Assembly: GCA_033558025.1 (NCBI GenBank)
Contig: JAUCEF010000013.1
Coordinates: forward strand, 2,287,001-2,351,000
Reading direction: 5' to 3'
Source of the DNA: Phytophthora sp. 'mugwort'
Taxonomy: Eukaryota > Oomycota > Peronosporomycetes > Peronosporales > Peronosporaceae
Length of the DNA: 64,000 nt
Of this stretch, positions 21,529-32,200 are shown one piece after another. Position 1 is the first letter of the stretch; each line of letters opens with the position of its first letter. The notes under the pieces were generated by a model. The model saw only the letters and a list, made by a program, of their open reading frames with translations. It did not search any database and had not been told where the DNA came from. A program made the translations under genes and the position numbers.

Positions 21529-22588
21529 TTAAGACTCCAACGTCTGCAGCAACGCATTCGCTGTAACTTGCTCATCGCCACCGCAAGATTCATACATAAC
21601 TTCCACAAGATCTCGAGCGAATCCCATAGCGACAAGCTGCACCAAGGAGAAATACCAGACAAGAAGAAAAGATTAACACCAAAGGTTGCACTACGTGGGT
21701 CAATACGCTTATCCGTACCCGATCAATTGTATCCTTTGCGTCGCTATTAGTCGCTTCCATGCTGACCCCATCGTCGACGCCAACGGCGTCTTCAAAGTAT
21801 TGCTCCGTCTCTGCTGCCGTCGAAGATGGTGCCGGAGCAGGCAGAGAAAGCAGCCGCAGCGTCGCCACCGGGTTCTCATTGAGCTGCGTCAACATCTCCG
21901 ATGAGAACTGCTCCTTCAACAGCAGTAGCGCCTGGAACGTATCTGTCGCTGCTAACTGTCGTAGCTTCCTTACGTTCACATCGTTCACTAAACTCCGAAG
22001 CGGGGCAAGGGACGGATCTAGCGTCAAGTCCGTCGTCTGACTGTCCATCCAGCTATCAGTACCCGACAATGCGCTTACTTTTCTATCTGCCAATAGTGCA
22101 GCAGCATCCGAGAGGTTGTTGCTGCTCTGTCGTAACGCCTGAGCGGCTAATTCCGTCGAGAAGCCCATATCAACCAACTGAGACCGTAGCAGCTTGAAAG
22201 CGGCGGAATCTGCTGGATTGCTACTGCTGAAGCTCTTCGAACCAATGTCAGACTGCGGTACATCCGCTGCAAACACAAAGAAATCTGAGGGAAGCAACGC
22301 GTTGAGGTCCACGACGTCCGGATCCGCCAGAATTTGGCCTCGAAGCAGCACGAAACAGTCGTCGAGATCCGGTGGCTGCGAATCGGATCGTACTGCGGCA
22401 GTCCCGATGCCAGCAACGCGTTGCTGTCGTCGCTGGAGAATCAGCTGTTTCAGCTCCGCTACCTGGACACTGTGTTCATCGGCGCCATGGCGCTCCACAA
22501 GCAGCTCGCGGCCGTCATCCACGCAACGCACGCGCAGCACCAGCATAGTGCGCGGTCGTGATGTGGTGCACACCAGGATGTGGCTCAT
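21529..22588 (-). CDS. Ubiquitin shuttle-like protein: UBL, UBA, STI1-like, UBA
   Basis: Two exons (22588-21719 and 21636-21529) give 325 residues. Without splicing the frame runs into unrelated hydrophobic sequence; using the GTACGG donor at 21718 and the GCAG acceptor at 21637 restores a clean second UBA and a stop. Order: ubiquitin-like domain about 15-108; UBA 1 about 129-169 (LVDMGFSTELAAQAL); STI1/XPC-binding-like helices about 195-248 (LRQLAATDTFQALLLL); UBA 2 about 286-324 (LVAMGFARDLVEVM). This set is found in UBAC1/KPC2-type proteins and, with fewer UBAs, in ubiquilins. Such proteins carry ubiquitylated clients to the proteasome or assist an E3 ligase. The start is the ATG before MSHILVC; upstream hydrophobic residues are taken as untranslated. 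Confidence 0.82.
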
Positions 22589-22618
22589 CTGAACCGTTTT
22601 CTGACTTGATTGAAGTGT

Positions 22619-22646
22619 GCTTTTATTGCTTTTAAGCAATAAAAGC
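22619..22646. repeat. Perfect 13-bp inverted repeat with 2-base spacer upstream of the UBL-UBA gene
   Basis: The arms GCTTTTATTGCTT and its complement flank TT. It lies 31 bases upstream of the ATG, so in the leader transcript it would form a hairpin. Function is unknown. Confidence 0.8.
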
Positions 22647-23380
22647 ATTAGAAAAAACAATGTATAAACCAACGATGCTTTTTAGGTGGAGATGCCCGGT
22701 TAGGCACCTAAGCAGCTATAAATATCTATGGAGCTGTCGTTTGTCACCTCGGGCTGGTTAACTTGTGCATATTAAAACGGTGGTGTTCGCTGTCGAAACC
22801 GTAGGATGCGCTTTGTATCCATCGGCGGCGAATAAGATGCACAGTGGGAGTCGCTTTTGTGCCACGTACGTGGTCCGATCGCCCCGCCACCTCGGAGCTT
22901 TTCTTTTCTTCTCTAAGCTAGACGGCGATAGGTTTAATGCAACAACTCCACACGAGGTAGCGATGGTTCACTACGTAGTAGTATCTTGTTTGCATTAGTT
23001 TACTTTTGGTGTGGGTACAAGGAGGGAGGGGCGCGCGAGGCGGCGATGGCTGGGACGAGGGACTTGCTGTGGCGTAGCTGGCTTGACTGACTTGCCTTGG
23101 TCAGCTTGGCTGCTTTGCTGTGTAGGCCAAGTGCGCAGCGCTTGTTCGTAGCGACGCTTGACTTGGCGCACCCTCCATCGAAATGCCTTCCTTTGCCGCG
23201 TACTCCACCTGTCCTTCCTCCTTGGTACCGCACAGTACTTCATTGAGTCGATTTGTGTCCGACACGCTGGAAGTTTGGGGGCTTGTTGTGGAAAAACAAA
23301 TATGAAAGAGCGACAAGCCAAAACAAGACAAAATTTTCTAACTAATCACGGCCGGCGATGGATAGAGGGAGGGCTGTCAA
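22647..23380. other. Intergenic spacer with a weak minus-strand ORF
   Basis: A minus-strand frame around 23101-23260 reads TNRLNEVLCGTKEEG and on, with a protein-like composition, but it has no clear start and no recognisable domain. It could be an exon of an unrecognised gene or an untranslated tail of the gene at 23381. I do not call it a gene. Confidence 0.3.
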
Positions 23381-23977
23381 TTACTCAAAGAGCTGTCGGA
23401 TCGGGGGCGGAGGAGGTAGGCATTGGGTCGGAACAGCTCGGTCGATGGACGGCACGGTCAGCGCGAAGGTACGCGCGAGTGTCCTGCCAGAGGCCACGTT
23501 GGCCATGCACTTCTGCATAAACTCGTCGTACTGCATATACTGGAGCCGCTCTTGCAAGTGCCCGTATTGAATGAGCGAGTTGGGCGCCAGCAGCACGTGG
23601 TCACATCGACCGCCACCGAGCTGTGCGAGATAGCTGATGATGTCGCTCATGACAGACTTGGGCGACACGCTGCCTCGAGGCTGGGAGAACCATTGCGGGT
23701 GACCGTCGGCCTCTGCGTTCGCTGCCTGCACGAACTCCTCGAGTGCTTCGTTGTCCCAACTGAAGAGGATGGCCGGGTTGTGGTCCGTCACGGTGATGCC
23801 AGCCAGGTACGCTTCGATCTTGGACGCCATTTCTACGTCAGGCAACGCGAAGTTCTCAATGTAGTCGGGGCCTGAAGGACTTCCGTTTCCTGTGGCAGGC
23901 CATGATGAGATAGTTAGTAACTCGGTCGCGCTAGGTAATACACTGCAGGGAGCAGAACGCGTACCGTTAGGCAGCAT
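23381..23977 (-). CDS. Small two-exon protein of unknown family
   Basis: Exon 1 is only 13 bases (23977-23965, encoding MLPN plus one base). Exon 2 is 23889-23381. The intron has a GTACGC donor, a perfect TACTAAC branch site (23919-23913) and a CACAG acceptor, which makes the model credible despite the tiny first exon. The product has 173 residues, is acidic in the first half (PDVEMASKIEAYLAGI, LFSWDNEALEEFVQAAN) and ends in a Pro-rich tail (PPPPPIRQLFE). No signal peptide, membrane span or known motif is seen. A globular cytosolic protein is most likely. Function is unknown. Confidence 0.6.
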   Translation of the reverse strand: MLPNGTRSAPCSVLPSATELLTISSWPATGNGSPSGPDYIENFALPDVEMASKIEAYLAGITVTDHNPAILFSWDNEALEEFVQAANAEADGHPQWFSQPRGSVSPKSVMSDIISYLAQLGGGRCDHVLLAPNSLIQYGHLQERLQYMQYDEFMQKCMANVASGRTLARTFALTVPSIDRAVPTQCLPPPPPIRQLFE

Positions 23978-24655
23978 GGCTCTTCTGAATAGTGTTGTGC
24001 TTGATTAGTCGGTGAGGGAGGGAGGGGGGGCTGTTGATCTCTCTCTTGTTTGTGCTACTTGGCCTCGCGCCCGGAAAAGCAATAATGAGCTTTGGTCGGG
24101 ACGGCGGGGGTCGAAGAATGATGCAGAAGGCGGCGCGCCGCCGGCGCCAAGGGGGGTGAGGTTCCGGACAGGGGGAGGATTACCGGAGCACACGTCATGC
24201 GATTCAGCATGCCGCTTGGAGGGTTCAGCAACAATCCGGTGTTTCGAGCGCTGCAACTGAACAAAAACCGCGACAATTTGGCCGGCATGCGGCGCGCCAC
24301 AGCTGCAGTCACGCGTGACGCGCCGGGCCTCGGCACCTTCTAAAAAAAATGAGCCGCACTGCTGCAAGAAGTGGCCGGTGGGGCGGACCAACACCGCGGT
24401 CCAACGACCTCCAATGGAGAGCGCCGCCAGCTTTATGTCACGCTCGGCGGCGACTCGTTTGACAGGCGCGTGTGCCCACGGGTCATGAAAGCGAGAGAGA
24501 CCCGCTCCGACCGCGATCAGGCCAGTGCTGGTTGAGGAAATGGACAGCAGGATGCTGGACGCAAGACGCTCGTCGCGGCGACAGCGAGCAGGAAGCGTAT
24601 CCCGACGAGGACGGGCCTCCTGGGCAAAAAGGCCGAGGAAGAAGCGACGGCAATG

Positions 24656-24679
24656 GCATTGGCTTCGCGAAGCCAATGC
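24656..24679. repeat. Perfect 24-bp palindrome
   Basis: The half site GCATTGGCTTCG is followed without spacer by its exact complement. It could be a protein-binding site, a hairpin of a mobile element or a recombination relic. Confidence 0.85.
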
Positions 24680-26624
24680 AGACAAGAGGACACCGAGATT
24701 TGTACATGTAGCCAACTTGGATGCCGCCCCAGCGAGAAGCACCCGGTGCCGGGCGTCGTCTAGTCGCAACAGTTGAAGCTTTGGGGCCAGTATAACGTAC
24801 CACGCTTGGTCACGGAGTGTTCTTATACGTGGGATATCCCGAGCTGGCTGTCCTCGGGCTATGGACCCTCGGGGTACAGTATCCGAAATGCTTATCGCCC
24901 TGTGACCCATAGGCTGTGGGGGAGACGGCGCAGCGCCGCACAAGGCATCAAGGCGCGTCCGTCGTCGCTCAAAGCCTCACGACTTTAAGTGATCGAGCTG
25001 GGAGATCAAAGAACCCAAGTGCGAGTTGACGTACCGTACCAGGTACAGTATTCACCAATTTGATCATCTTCAATATTCAAGTTCCAGGGTACAAAAAGTA
25101 TCTTTGTCGATCGTATATACAACTTCAACTATACATGCTGGTGCATTCGTGAGCTCGGACGGCTCGGATGTAAAGAGCAAAAGAGCAAGCAACTGGTGCT
25201 AAATGAAGTCATCGTATGTACGCTACGCGCGTGGCCGCAGTAGAATTATTTTTCTGTATACGAGTGGACTTTAAGGCCGCAGCATTTTTATGAGTTGCCC
25301 TGCACCAAAATGATGTGAGGCATTGCAGACACCGAGGTGTCCAGGCTTGTGGCCGACAGAGCAAGGCTCGAGCGGGTTGGCGCTGGCTGCGTTTGCTGGA
25401 CTTATCAGCCACCGCGCCGAGGCCGCTTGAATCTCGTGCTTGAGTTGTGTTGTTGTGGTAAACAGTCGGCTCCACCGGCCGTGTTTGAGCCTGGCCATGG
25501 CGCCGATGAAGCTCGCGACCGAGTCTTATTCGCACAGTGGGGCTCAGGGCTCGGAACATCAACGCTATATGTATTCACCTTCACCGAGGAGCCCGAATGC
25601 ACGCGCAGCGCTTAATTTGCCGTCAAGATGTAAAGCAAAGTTGAAGCTGCATTGTCGATGCCGGTCCGTCCTTCTGCTGCTAATCCCTATTGCAGTCGTA
25701 GCAATTGTCGAAGGAATGCCACGAGCGCCGCATCGCCCACCAGTCTCGAGGTCTGCAGACCTGTGACAGCACACTGGACTGCTGTTTATTATACATTACG
25801 CGTACGTTGCTGATTTAGCAGCAACACGTTCCATGGCTGGGTGGGACATGTCGCCGCTGGGCATTTTCCGACACTACTGTCTTCTTGATGTGAGTCTCGG
25901 GTCAATTGCCATGTGATCGTTCGCCGAAAGTCTCGATTCACTTTGCAACTGGAATCGACTGGCATCTTCCACTTGGTGCGTGATGTCGAGAGACAAAGCG
26001 GCGGATGCCGTCAATAAGCGACGCGGACGTACGCTGAGGTAACCGACGTTGGTGCGGATGACTGCATCAATACAAAGCTTAAACCCGCTTTGATGACACG
26101 AACAGACCCGGCTTGCACTCGACTTGGAGGCGAGCTACAAAGCCGCAGTCAGGTTAGCTGAATCGCTGAATCCTGCACAGAGTTATCGGGCACAGGTGCT
26201 GCGCCAACCACGAGCTCTAGATGCAGGCAGCGGCGTGTTCCTCGCTTCATCAAGTACCGGTAAGAAGTGTTCCTGTTGTTATGCGCTCGCTACACCTGCG
26301 CGAGATGTTGCAGATTTCCAAGCTACCCTGCCGATGCTGGAGGTGAAGACCGCTGTCGATCACGGATCCGTTTGCTGCAAGGTACTGCCTAATCCTAATC
26401 GCTGCCGATCCCGATGGTGCTCATCAAGACATCCGACGAGTCCCAGCAACGCGATTGAGCCACACGTTGCAGCATTACAACGGTCCGATGGCTGAGGTTG
26501 CAAAGTTATTCATGCTGCACGAGCTACAGTTCATATATAAGCGGCTGTGAGCATTTGAACATGCGGAGCGCCGGGTGCATGGGATTTGACCTACTGTACC
26601 ATTACTAGCCGAGCGCCGCCGCCT

Positions 26625-26935
26625 ACGCGGCGGTGGGTTGAGCTTTGGTCGCAGTATATTGGAAGCCCGTCGGAGCGAAGCGGAGGCGGGCAGGCCCACA
26701 TACAAAAATATATTTTTGTCCACAATCGTTTAATTATATTTCCACCAATGGCCGCCTTCGGCGAAATTGTTTTAGTGAATGAGGGCCGCCTTCACTGCGC
26801 TCGGCAGCCATGCTATTTTAGCCAACGGCGGGCCGTCTTCGATGTGCTCGGCAGCCAATGAGATTGCGTCTAGAATCATGTTATGGCGTGACAGACAGAC
26901 GGACGGACGGAGCGACGTTAGCATTGACTTTTAGG
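26625..26935. repeat. Probable non-autonomous repeat with short hairpins and a GACAGACGGACGGA tract
   Basis: The stretch contains alternating short complementary blocks (GCCTACGCGGC, GCCGCCTTCGGCG), a palindromic AAAATATATTTTT, and ends in a simple run of GACAGACAGACGGACGGACGG. This patchwork is typical of transposon termini or MITE-like DNA. No coding sequence is present. Its family is not identified. Confidence 0.4.
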
Positions 26936-28035
26936 ATGGGACTGTATTCATGTACCTGTACATGTACCGTATGTACCAAAAGCCTCACGAGTGGTAACCT
27001 CAAAATTCTCGTGCTGCGAAAAAAAGCCACATCACCTCGTTTAAACTTAGCCGACTAGCCGAAGGGTGGTCCACACATGAAAGGGCCCAGTAGGCACAAT
27101 CACGTTTTTTTATTTTTTTTAGCAGAGGCAATCAACCCCACAGTTGAAGAGATTGCAGAAAATAAATGTTTTAGATCCGACAGCGATAGCAGCGCTGTCT
27201 GTGAAAATTCCACTGGAAAGGGACCTCAACCTGAGATATATGCTGCTGGGAATCTTCCCGGTTTCCGAGCGCTTTGTAGGCCTAGATCGCTGTACTGTAC
27301 AATATACTCTACAGTGCAAAGAGTAAGACGTTTCTGCTGCTATATGCTGACGATCCTGTAACCGTGCTGACGTCCATCTCTGAGGTCGAATTGCCGCGGT
27401 ACCTTGTGGACGTGGCAGCGCCAATCTGGGCCGTGATGGCTGCGGTTTGCAGCTTATGTGGGAGACAGTTCCGTGCTGCGCACTACCGCGGGTGAGGCCT
27501 CAGGCGCTCACGCTTGATCATCGTGACCTTAAACGGTTTGCGTAGTGTACTCGCGCACGCGACGATTGGCTTGCAGATATATTGGTGTGGTCCACTTGGG
27601 ATTCCGAAGCGGCAACCTTCTTCTATTCATTCGGTTTCAGTATCCGTTTCGGCTTCACACTCCGTCTCAGTTGCCAAATGTGCATGCACCCTTTCGGTCA
27701 CTTGTCGCACTTAGCGCGAGGTCCACCTTGAAGCCAAAATCATGGCCATGCAAATCCCATCTTGGAAGTTGACGTGCTTCCTGTCATACCGCATACTACT
27801 GAAACTCAATTCTCCAACCAATTTCTCTTCTGCTTACCTGTTATTCCACATACCTCTCCGAAGCCGCTTTCATCCCTATCGTCTTTCAATCTGCGCTGCA
27901 TATTCCGGCACGGCTCTGTGCCCATCACCGCAACCCTGATGATGCAGCAGCTCGTCCAAAGCTCACTCTTGAATCGGCGCCGTGAAGCTCACAATCACTC
28001 CCGGCACCGCAAGCAACCAAGCAACCACCCACACG

Positions 28036-29175
28036 ATGGCCGCCGAGAATGTCGTGCTGAAGTTGAGCTACGCAGGCGAGATGCACCGCGTGACTGTGCC
28101 GCTATGTGCCGAAGACCCCAAGGACGACCTGAGCTACGAGCTGGTGCTGGCCAAGGTGCGTGAGACGTTCCCGGCGCTCTCAGGCCAGCGCTGGACGCTA
28201 GTCTACCGCGACGATGAGAGCGATGTGGTCACGCTCTCGCACACACTCGAGTTCGATGAGGCCTGCCACGTGTTGTTGTCCATGAACTGTAACGACGACG
28301 ACGACAAGCTGCGCAGCCTGCACTTCTGCGTGCTGCAGCGCGTCACTTTTCGCGAGAAGGTGGTGGCGCCTGTGCTGCAGAAGGTCATGGAGCTCGCCCG
28401 TCTGGCCCGCGATACTACCAACCACCTGCGCAATAGCGAGCTGCTCGGCAAAGGCCGCGACTCATTCGTGTGGCTCGCTGGTGGTGCCGTGGCCCAGGCC
28501 GGCATGGCCATCAATAACATCCGTAACAACGAGGTGCTTGGCCGTGGACGCGAGTCGCTGGGCAACTCGGCGGCGCATACGCGGACGTTACTGTTGTCGG
28601 CTCGCAGCGGGGTGAGCACGCGGCTGCGACGAGCCGGGTCGGCCGTTGCATCTGGTATCGAGCGCCGGCGGTCGTCCAGCGGCTCCAATTACGATAGAAT
28701 GAACGAGTTCGACTCAACGGACTTCGTGAAATCTCCACCTGTCGCGAATTCCTCCTCACTGTCATCATCGGAAATGGCGGAGACGGTGGATCTGCGGCAA
28801 ACTGTTTCGTCTGAGACGCCGCTCGTTCAGGCAGAAGCATCTACTACTATTATTGAAGAGAGCGACAAAGAGCTTCCTGCACTCATCCTGGTAGAAACTG
28901 TGGAAGTAGGCGAGCAGCAACAAATGCCCGAGACGGCCTACGAGTCGGACACCGACACATTGTGTGACGACGATGACCGTGAATGGGACATTGTCGACAA
29001 CTCCGTCGCTGCTGCTGGTGATGAGGCCATTGCTGAGACCAATGGCCAATGGACTCGTGAGCTTGATATGCTCCGGGGTATTCTTGTGCATTTAGATGAA
29101 GAGCTCTGTTGTGACCTCCTGAGCCAGCACAACGGCGACGTAGCGGCGGTTCTGGTGGAGCTCACGGACATGTAA
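28036..29175 (+). CDS. PB1-LIR-UBA protein, candidate selective-autophagy receptor
   Basis: A single exon of 379 residues. Residues about 5-102 are a PB1 domain. Lys9 in the first strand (VLKLSY) is the usual basic-face residue, and YRDDESDVVTL (57-67) fits the acidic OPCA loop, so the domain could polymerise head to tail as in p62. Residues about 130-175 contain a duplicated unit (LRNSELLGKGRDS and IRNNEVLGRGRES) around a hydrophobic helix. At 311-320, DDDDREWDIV is a textbook Atg8-interacting (LIR/AIM) motif with its acidic lead-in. Residues about 341-379 form a UBA/CUE-like bundle (LRGILVHLDEELC, NGDVAAVLVEL). PB1, LIR and UBA together define p62/NBR1-type receptors that bring ubiquitylated cargo to autophagosomes. 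No ZZ finger or FW/NBR1 domain is present. The start is the first ATG with a matching PB1 strand. The gene converges with the kinesin. Confidence 0.85.
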   Translation: MAAENVVLKLSYAGEMHRVTVPLCAEDPKDDLSYELVLAKVRETFPALSGQRWTLVYRDDESDVVTLSHTLEFDEACHVLLSMNCNDDDDKLRSLHFCVLQRVTFREKVVAPVLQKVMELARLARDTTNHLRNSELLGKGRDSFVWLAGGAVAQAGMAINNIRNNEVLGRGRESLGNSAAHTRTLLLSARSGVSTRLRRAGSAVASGIERRRSSSGSNYDRMNEFDSTDFVKSPPVANSSSLSSSEMAETVDLRQTVSSETPLVQAEASTTIIEESDKELPALILVETVEVGEQQQMPETAYESDTDTLCDDDDREWDIVDNSVAAAGDEAIAETNGQWTRELDMLRGILVHLDEELCCDLLSQHNGDVAAVLVELTDM

Positions 29176-29271
29176 AAGATACGCAGGAGACGCCCCTACT
29201 CCTTCCTCCGACTAGTAATTAGCGAAGTTAATTGTGCTCTATCCGCTCAGTCAGATTGTTTTTTATACTCG

Positions 29272-32200
29272 TCACCGACTCGGTACTGGCCTCGTGCCAG
29301 GCGCCATGGGACGTCCACCACCATTGCTCGGAATCATGGCGCTCATGCTCATCGTGGCTTGCATTCCGTTGCCCAGAACGGCTCCTCCAGTGGCCGTGGC
29401 TGTCGCTGCCTTCGCTTGACCTAAAGCTACGCTGCGGCATCGAGACGCAAAATTGAGAGAGCAGAGCGTTTCCCACGCATTCCATTGCACAGGGCTCACA
29501 TTCACAAACATGAGCACCTTCGAGTTGCCACTGAGTGAGTCTTGCAACAGGAACGTGAGCTTGGAGTTGCGATACGGCACGTGTTTGCTGTTCGCACCCA
29601 GCGCTGCGATCACGTCGCCCAAGGCGGACAATGAACGATTAATATTCTGCGCTTCCTTCAATCGCTGGCCACTCGCTGCCGTCTTGCTCACACGCTCGGA
29701 CCCGGCCAAGTCGATCAGGTGGAGCTTGGACCTTCGCCGACGAGCATCAGACTTGACGCCGGCCTCAATTGTGATAGACAAGACAAGATGCGAACGACTC
29801 GAGTGCTCGTTAAAGTCATGAGAGCCGACGCTGCGGTGCGAATGGCCCAACCGCATGAGATCGAGCACGTCTCCCTCGTTGAACACCTCGACTTCGATCA
29901 AATTATCAACGTACACGCCGCTCTTCCCCACCCGCACATCCAGGCCTTTCACTATGGCTGGCGACGCAGCACCTGGAGCTCTCCCACCTCCTTCAAGCAA
30001 ATCCGCAATGGTCTCGTTGTACACTTCCAACATGCTTAGCTTCATGGAGCACTCAAAGTTCCCGCTAGCCATGCGGTCGTCTCGAATTGAAAAGAGTTCG
30101 CGGAGTGCACGGAAATTAACCCCACGGTCATTCTCTGGGCCTTCCATTGTGTGTGTCTTACCCGATCCGGTTTGGCCATACGCAAAAATGCAGACGTTGA
30201 AGCCGTCTAGTGCACTCACGACCAAGGCGCGAGTCTGCTCGAATACTTGTTCCTGTGTACTATCCTGTTGGAACACGTGGTCGAACTCGAATGCGTGCTT
30301 TTGGCCGATCTGGTTGGCCTTGTCCCCAGCTTCGCTACCAACATAGAGATCGAGGCTTTCGTGGTCGTTATCACGAAAGAAGACGGCCAAAGCGGATTGC
30401 TCGCTTTTGAGCTCCACGGGTTGAATGGGACGCACTCGGCAGAAGACGCGAATATTACCCTGTAGTTCGATAAGTCGGTTATGCAGCTTCCGTCGAGCCA
30501 TCATCTCTTGTGTGTAGAGCTCAGCTACGCGTGCTTTCTCCTCCTTCGCCTGGCGTACAATCTCGGCGCACTTTAATGGCACATGAGACGAGTGTTAGTA
30601 CAGGACAAAACGAGCTCCCCGTTATTGAGCAAAATAAAGCAGCTTACTGCTTGTTGAGCCTCGGCAAACGCGTCCATCCGTTCTTTCTGGATAGTCTGCG
30701 CTACGGATGAGAGCTTTGTCGCGGCATTCTCCAATGCTAGCTTCAGTGCTGCCAGTTCGTCATCGCGCTCCTTTGACAGACCTTGCTGCGTTTTAAGCTC
30801 GCGTTCCGTGGCTCGGAACTCGCGCTTCAAAATACGTTGTTGGTCTTCCAGCTCACTGATCTGCGCCGCACTAACAACCTTATACTCCTCAAGCTGCTTC
30901 CCCAACGCCACCTTTTCCGACCTCGCCAATGTGAAGCTGGTCTTCATGGTCTCGAGCTCCTTCCGACGTGCATCTGCTTCAGCCACAGAAGCCTTAAGCT
31001 GTTTCTGAAGATCCTGCTCCAGTGCCCCCTTTGCTGATATTTGACTAGCTTTAAGCTGAGCGATTTCGAGCTCTAAGGAGAGAGCTCGAGCGTGCTCTGC
31101 GTCCAGTTCTTTATCCTTGTCAACAAGTTGGCCTTTAATTGCCGTGATCGTTACCGCCGCTATTGCTGCAGCATCAGCAGCGGCAGCTCTTGCTTCCTCG
31201 TTATCCTTCTGCTCGCTTTCACACTTTCTCGTTAATTGTTCTTGTAGTTGTCGAATGGTAGTTTGTGCAGCCTCAAACTTCCTGGTCATTTCTGCATGTT
31301 GATTTGTAGCTTGTTCTAGTTGCTGCTCCAGTTGATCCTTTGCATTCTGTTCGCTTGATAGCTGAGTTTGTAGACTGTCAAGATCGTCAGCCTCTTCTCG
31401 CTGCATTAACTGGACCTCCTTGAGTTTTGCTTCAGCAAAAGCTAACTCTTTCGTGAGTGTTTGATGTGTTTCCAATAGCTCTTCGTGTGCGTTATCCGTC
31501 CCTGATCGTGCCAGCCACAACTCTCGTTTAAGTGTCTGGTTCTCCACAATTATTTCCTCGCGTTCTTTCGTGCTCTCCATCATTTGCTGCTTGAATTCGC
31601 TCAGTTGTCCGACTTCGCTCTTCATAGCCTCCAATGCTTCGTCGCGACTTGCAAGTTGTCGTTTAAGACCAGCAACCTCCGTTTTCATCCGCGTGATAAT
31701 CTCGTCGTCATCAGATTTCTGCTCCTGCATTTCCTGCAGCTTCTTAACGACTTGACTTTCTCCTCGAGGAGTACAATTCTGCCGTGTACTTGACGACACA
31801 GGCATGCTCTCTGAGTCTGCAACGGGGTAGCTCGTATGTCCTTCCTCTTCTCGTGGTGAGTAGACTTGAGCTTGAGACGCTTTGTACGGCGTCTCGTATC
31901 CTTGATAATAATCTTGCAATTGTCGTCGATCCCAACCTTGTTGCGTCTGCGTTGTATACTGTATCTGATGATCCTGTTTGTGTTCCTGCCACGCTGTCCC
32001 GCTCTGATAACCACCTCCGGAATCATAATAACCCATCGCTGGATGAGAGTTCTCATCCAGCGATGGGTTATTATGATTCCGGTGTCGGACGACATGAGCC
32101 TTACTCTGCATCATTTGTTTCTGCTTTAGCTCTCTGAAAAGCTGTCGAAAGTGATCGTCGCTAGGATGATCCCATCGGCTCTCACCGGAGATCTCGTTGT

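Larger units (their letters stand above)
23978..28035. other. Four-kilobase gene-poor stretch
   Basis: Several open frames cross it (one of 312 codons at 24005-24943 minus). They are Arg/Ser/Pro-rich, overlap others on both strands and match nothing. The DNA has GC-rich hairpin-prone blocks (24100-24340), a perfect palindrome (24656-24679) and repeat-like sequence (26630-26930). The most likely content is old, non-autonomous repeat DNA plus the PB1-gene promoter near the right end. Confidence 0.45.

Noticed and set aside
22619..22646. Terminal inverted repeat of a small transposon
   Set aside because: Only one hairpin with a 2-base loop; no distant partner and no target duplication.
22589..22672. 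Hydrophobic N-terminal extension of the UBL-UBA protein (LFFLMLLLL)
   Set aside because: A UBL protein needs no signal peptide; the stretch comes from the T-rich hairpin DNA before the ATG.
24005..24943. 312-codon minus-strand frame
   Set aside because: Arg/Ser/Ala-rich composition, no domain, no splice support, overlapping frames on both strands and GC-rich hairpin DNA.
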